NCBI RefSeq assembly: GCF_019343475.1 | Contig: NZ_CP072453.1 | Location: forward strand, 434,001 to 498,000 | Direction of reading: 5' to 3' | DNA length: 64,000 nt | Origin: Providencia sp. R33 | GTDB taxonomy: Bacteria > Pseudomonadota > Gammaproteobacteria > Enterobacterales > Enterobacteriaceae | In this document: positions 60,645-64,000 of the stretch, piece by piece | Numbering within the stretch: the first letter of the stretch is position 1 | How the letters are laid out: each line of letters starts with the position of its first letter | Notes under the pieces: model-generated | Database searches by the model: none | What the model was told of the DNA's origin: nothing | The model's input: only the letters and a program-made list of their open reading frames with translations | Made by a program: the position numbers and the translations under genes

Positions 60645-61565
60645 ATGATTAATAGTACATTAGGTAATCAAGTTGATAATTCACTGGTTTCTAACGCATT
60701 TGGTTTTTTGCGTTTTCCACTGAATTTTCAACCATATAGCTCAGATGCTGAGTGGGTTATTACAGGTGTGCCATTTGATATGGCAACCTCAGGCCGCGCT
60801 GGCAGCCGTCATGGGCCTGCGGCAATTCGCCAAGTATCCACGAACCTTGCATGGGAAAGCCACCGTTGGCCGTGGAACTTCAAACTGACTGAACGTTTAA
60901 ATGTGGTGGACTGCGGTGATGTGGTGTTTGCGTTCGGTGACGCGCAAGATATGTGCGACAAACTCCAAGCACACACGGAAAAACTGTTAGAGTCAGGCAA
61001 ACGCTGCTTAACCTTTGGGGGGGACCACTTTGTCACACTGCCACTGCTGCGTGCGCATGCAAAACACTTCGGCAAAATGGCGTTAGTGCATTTTGATGCC
61101 CACACTGACACTTACGGTAACGGCAGCCAGTATGACCACGGCACCATGTTCTATCATGCACCAAAAGAAGGTTTGATTGACCCAACTCGTTCAGTGCAAA
61201 TTGGTATCCGTACTGAGCACGATAGCGACAACGGTTTCACTGTACTCGATGCAGGGCAAGTGAATGACCGCGGTGTGGATGAGATGGTTGCGCAAATTAA
61301 AGAGATCGTGGGTGATATGCCAGTATATCTAACTTTCGATATTGACTGCCTTGACCCTGCGTTTGCTCCGGGTACAGGGACACCCGTTGTTGGTGGTTTA
61401 ACGTCAGATCGCGCACTAAAACTACTGCGTGGTTTACAGCCATTGAATATCGTTGGGATGGATTTAGTGGAAGTGGCTCCCGCTTATGACCAATCTGAAA
61501 TCACAGCATTAGCCGCGGCATCAATTGCTTTAGAAATGCTGTATATTCAAGCGTCTAAAAAATAA
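60645..61565 (+). CDS. speB: Agmatinase SpeB
   Basis: Mn-dependent ureohydrolase making putrescine and urea from agmatine. 306 aa. Metal-binding motifs GGDHFVTLP, DAHTDTY and FDIDCLDPAFAPGTGTP are complete. GAGGAA lies 7 nt before the ATG. Completes the SpeA pathway. Confidence 0.97.
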   Translation: MINSTLGNQVDNSLVSNAFGFLRFPLNFQPYSSDAEWVITGVPFDMATSGRAGSRHGPAAIRQVSTNLAWESHRWPWNFKLTERLNVVDCGDVVFAFGDAQDMCDKLQAHTEKLLESGKRCLTFGGDHFVTLPLLRAHAKHFGKMALVHFDAHTDTYGNGSQYDHGTMFYHAPKEGLIDPTRSVQIGIRTEHDSDNGFTVLDAGQVNDRGVDEMVAQIKEIVGDMPVYLTFDIDCLDPAFAPGTGTPVVGGLTSDRALKLLRGLQPLNIVGMDLVEVAPAYDQSEITALAAASIALEMLYIQASKK

Positions 61566-61585
61566 ATTAGGCCTGATTAAAGCAA

Positions 61586-61617
61586 CAGAATCTGCGTTAA
61601 GCAGGTTCTGTTTTTTT
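61586..61617 (+). terminator. Rho-independent terminator after speB
   Basis: CAGAATCTGC/GCAGGTTCTG stem with GTTAA loop, then TTTTTTT. Confidence 0.9.
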
Positions 61618-61655
61618 GTAAGCAGAAAAACCGTAGCTACAATTTCCTTTCTCAA

Positions 61656-64000
61656 TCAATCCAAAAAGATTTTTCTAGGCAGCACAAAATTACGCAGGGT
61701 TAGCAGCGCAAGGGGGCCGTCCCCCATTTCGGTGCGCAGCATAAAGGGCAGGGTATTGCCGTTCTTAGTCTGCCACGACACGGTATAACTGCTGGTGGTG
61801 CCTGCATAGGGAGCGACTTGGGCGCTTTCCAATAAACGGATAACCCCCCACACGCCGCGGTGGTCTGCCAATAAACGGGTGCCTGACGTGGTGCTCATCC
61901 AGCGCAGTGAGGCACCGGAGGCGATGGTATCCCCCGGCCACACAAAGCGTTGCCACTCGGGGAATTGGTTGTCGTAGGTCAGCGTCTGTTTATCAATCAC
62001 CAAAATGGTTTGCATCACATCTCGGCTGGTGGAGGGGCGGATTTCAAAGTACAGGCGCGCTTCCCCGTTGGCGAACGCCACATCCCCCAAATGGCTTAAG
62101 GTATCTAACGCCTTGAGGAACTCCGGGTTAAAGCGCAGCCCTTGGGCGGTGGTGTTGTTGGGTACCCAGCGATTACCCTCTTTGCGTAGCACCCCTTTAA
62201 GGCGGGTTTCTAAAAAGCGCTGAATGCGGCCATTATCGGGGCGTAAATATTGCGCCATCAACGGCAATGATATCTCGCTCTGGGTATTTTTTAGCGGGTA
62301 GCGCCCGCCAAACGCGGTGTTCCATTCGTTGACGATGGCATTTTGCCATTCGGCATTGATGCCCTCGGCGGTCGGGGTAAGCAGTTGCTCCCACGCTTGG
62401 TTCATCGGTTGCACTAACAGGGATTCGCCAAAGCCGCTCCACTCTTGCCCAAGGCTGGCAGCGATGAGGCTGCCATAGTCACGAGTTTCGGATAAATCGA
62501 CGGTTTTGCCCTCAAAAATACTCTGGGCAAGGGCTTGGGACATGGCTTGCGGGTCAGGGGCATTGGCGATTTGTTGCAGCTTTAACCGCACGCGGGTGAC
62601 GCGGGTGAGGTAAGCCTGCAAACTGAGGTTGTCGCTGTTGTTGCTGCTAGCCTGCGAGTCGGTCAAGTTCAACACGGGGCCAAAGGTGGCTTCCAGTGGG
62701 CCGCTAAATTCGGCTTTTTGGCTGATAACGGGCTTTTTGTCTTTGTTGAGCAACTCCTTGGTGGAGTTGATAAACGAGTCCGTCAGTTTTTCTTGCTGGC
62801 GCCCCGTTTTGCCTTGGTACGACAAGGTATTCATCAGAGCAATCACAGGGGATTGGCGCACATCCCCCATCAGGGTTAACTGGTCGATGGTATCGGACAA
62901 GTTTTCCGTGTGGCGCCATTGCAAGCTGTTCATCAAGTTCAGCCAGCTGCCCGCAAAATCGGCGAAATAGCGCTCGGTGAGGCGCTGCTTCAGTTGCTCT
63001 GGGGAGATATCACTGTCGACGGGCTGTTGGTTGTCGCTCAACACCCAGTCAATCTCGTCGCGGCGCGCTTCCACGGCACGGTTAATGGCGGGCTCGATGG
63101 TGGTTTCCCACGCACGGCGGGTAAATACGCCAGGGATAAACTCATCGGTGGTGAACAAGAAACTGACGTCAGTGCCCTCCGTCATGTCATCCAGCGTCAT
63201 CTCCGCATAGCTGTTTTTGGCTTGCAGAAGGATTTTTTGATACAAAGCAGACTCACCATTGCGTTGGCCGATTTGGCGCACCAATAAATTACGGCTGCTG
63301 CTAATCAGTGCGCGGTTTTTATTAATAGCCCAATCCGCATGTTGCGGCAGTTGGTCGGCATAAAACGCCAACAATTCACGGCCTAATGTCTGCCATTCCC
63401 CATTATTCACTCCCTCAATGGGCGAGAGGCTCTCCAGCACGGTTTGGGTGAAAAATTCGGGCTCCATGCGCTCGGGGGAGCTCATCATTAAATAAGCTTT
63501 TAACAAGGCGTAAGTGGCAGGCGTGGCGTCGGCGCGAGCGGGGCTATCAGGGGGGAGCTCGGCATACTGCTGTAATTTGGCTTCCAATTGCTGGCGAGTA
63601 TTGTCGCGCAATAGCGGCAAAATGGTTTGGGTGTAGGTGGGCCATAACTGGTCGAGCAGGGCGTCATTGTGGTTTAAGCCAAAGCGCTGCCACACGGGGG
63701 TAAAGTGGGTGGCACGGTGGTCGAGTTTCCCCAACATTTGTTGGAAATCAAACTGGGCATTTAGGCGCTCGGCGGCGCTGCGCTGGTTATCCACGGCAGC
63801 AAACGCCAGCTGCTGGCTGTCATTCATCAATTGGCGGTTGGCAAAATACGACACCGCCAACCCCACGCCCCAAACCGCCATGCCGGTAGCGACCGCGTAT
63901 TGCATCACGCGCTGCGGGTTGATGCCTAAGTGTGACGGTTGCAATGACGGGGCGATATCGCCTTGCACGGCAAGCAGGCTTTTCCAGCGGTTATCTTCTT
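61656..64000 (-). CDS. tssM: Type VI secretion membrane protein TssM (IcmF/VasK), C-terminal part
   Basis: About 780 residues are present; the frame stays open through base 64000 (EDNRWKSLLA at the edge), so a GTG at 63968 is not the start. One membrane helix (MQYAVATGMAVWGVGLAVSYF) lies near visible residue 32-53, matching the third helix of TssM. The long remainder is the periplasmic IcmF-related domain that contacts TssJ and the outer membrane complex. The cytoplasmic NTPase part lies outside. The gene is clearly more GC-rich than the other genes here. The T6SS cluster presumably continues to the right. Confidence 0.92.
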   Translation of the reverse strand, partial: EDNRWKSLLAVQGDIAPSLQPSHLGINPQRVMQYAVATGMAVWGVGLAVSYFANRQLMNDSQQLAFAAVDNQRSAAERLNAQFDFQQMLGKLDHRATHFTPVWQRFGLNHNDALLDQLWPTYTQTILPLLRDNTRQQLEAKLQQYAELPPDSPARADATPATYALLKAYLMMSSPERMEPEFFTQTVLESLSPIEGVNNGEWQTLGRELLAFYADQLPQHADWAINKNRALISSSRNLLVRQIGQRNGESALYQKILLQAKNSYAEMTLDDMTEGTDVSFLFTTDEFIPGVFTRRAWETTIEPAINRAVEARRDEIDWVLSDNQQPVDSDISPEQLKQRLTERYFADFAGSWLNLMNSLQWRHTENLSDTIDQLTLMGDVRQSPVIALMNTLSYQGKTGRQQEKLTDSFINSTKELLNKDKKPVISQKAEFSGPLEATFGPVLNLTDSQASSNNSDNLSLQAYLTRVTRVRLKLQQIANAPDPQAMSQALAQSIFEGKTVDLSETRDYGSLIAASLGQEWSGFGESLLVQPMNQAWEQLLTPTAEGINAEWQNAIVNEWNTAFGGRYPLKNTQSEISLPLMAQYLRPDNGRIQRFLETRLKGVLRKEGNRWVPNNTTAQGLRFNPEFLKALDTLSHLGDVAFANGEARLYFEIRPSTSRDVMQTILVIDKQTLTYDNQFPEWQRFVWPGDTIASGASLRWMSTTSGTRLLADHRGVWGVIRLLESAQVAPYAGTTSSYTVSWQTKNGNTLPFMLRTEMGDGPLALLTLRNFVLPRKIFLD

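Noticed and set aside
1..64000. tRNA, rRNA, insertion sequences or prophage
   Set aside because: No cloverleaf-type TTCGA arms in non-coding DNA, no transposase or phage protein among the readable genes.

Overview
The window looks like chromosome of an enterobacterium of the Morganellaceae, most likely Providencia or a close relative. The AT-rich composition, near-identical gene order and protein lengths to E. coli for nap, ccm, hcp-hcr and speAB, an arginine decarboxylase/agmatinase pair next to metK, and enterobacterial ERIC repeats all point that way. The genus is an inference; no rRNA or tRNA gene was seen.

Left end (1-12.4 kb): anaerobic nitrogen-oxide respiration. The 5' part of nrfA (leftward) is divergent from napFDAGHBC, which is followed by the cytochrome c maturation genes ccmCDEFGH. 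ccmA and ccmB, which sit between napC and ccmC in E. coli, are absent here; only about 200 bp with a terminator-like hairpin remain. Nap, Nrf and Ccm fit together: Nap makes nitrite, Nrf reduces it to ammonium, Ccm attaches their c hemes. The hybrid-cluster protein operon hcp-hcr (49.4-52.1 kb, with FNR- and NsrR-like sites) belongs to the same nitrosative physiology.

12.4-24.3 kb: accessory region. An AT-rich four-gene cluster has CRP-like sites upstream. It encodes a DeoR-HTH/PfkB-kinase fusion, a class-I-glutaminase-fold protein without an evident nucleophile cysteine, a double-domain YdcZ-type transporter and a phosphotriesterase-like hydrolase. It looks like an uncharacterised catabolic pathway. 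It is followed by a copper-uptake pair (DUF2946 protein plus OprC-type TonB receptor), a Rob-type regulator, a small XRE regulator and a divergent Gfo/Idh/MocA-like protein.

23.4-37.8 kb: myo-inositol catabolism: an RpiR-family regulator, iolA-iolD, iolG, an MFS sugar porter plus a lone PTS EIIA, a second inositol-type dehydrogenase, iolC (kinase fused to an aldolase-like domain), iolE and iolB. A palindrome GAAAT-N4-ATTTC recurs upstream of several of these genes and of the divergent Gfo-like gene; I propose it as the regulator's operator. A broken XRE antitoxin lies inside the cluster.

37.8-49.1 kb: mixed genes: a TetR regulator with an NAD(P)-binding protein, divergent from a PhlG-type C-C hydrolase across an 11-bp perfect inverted repeat; a FUSC-type membrane protein; an orphan mdcG; a GST; yceJ-yceI; an unknown membrane-anchored protein; a secreted Ntn-type amide hydrolase; tehB; clcA.

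52-64 kb: a HEAT-like small ORF; an M-box Mg2+ riboswitch with a visible expression platform in front of a short MgtE; sprT; an ArsR-type sulfur sensor with a split YeeE/YedE transporter; metK with Met boxes; a candidate 47-codon leader ORF before speA; speA; two tandem 127-bp ERIC elements; speB; and the 3' part of tssM of a type VI secretion cluster running off the right end.
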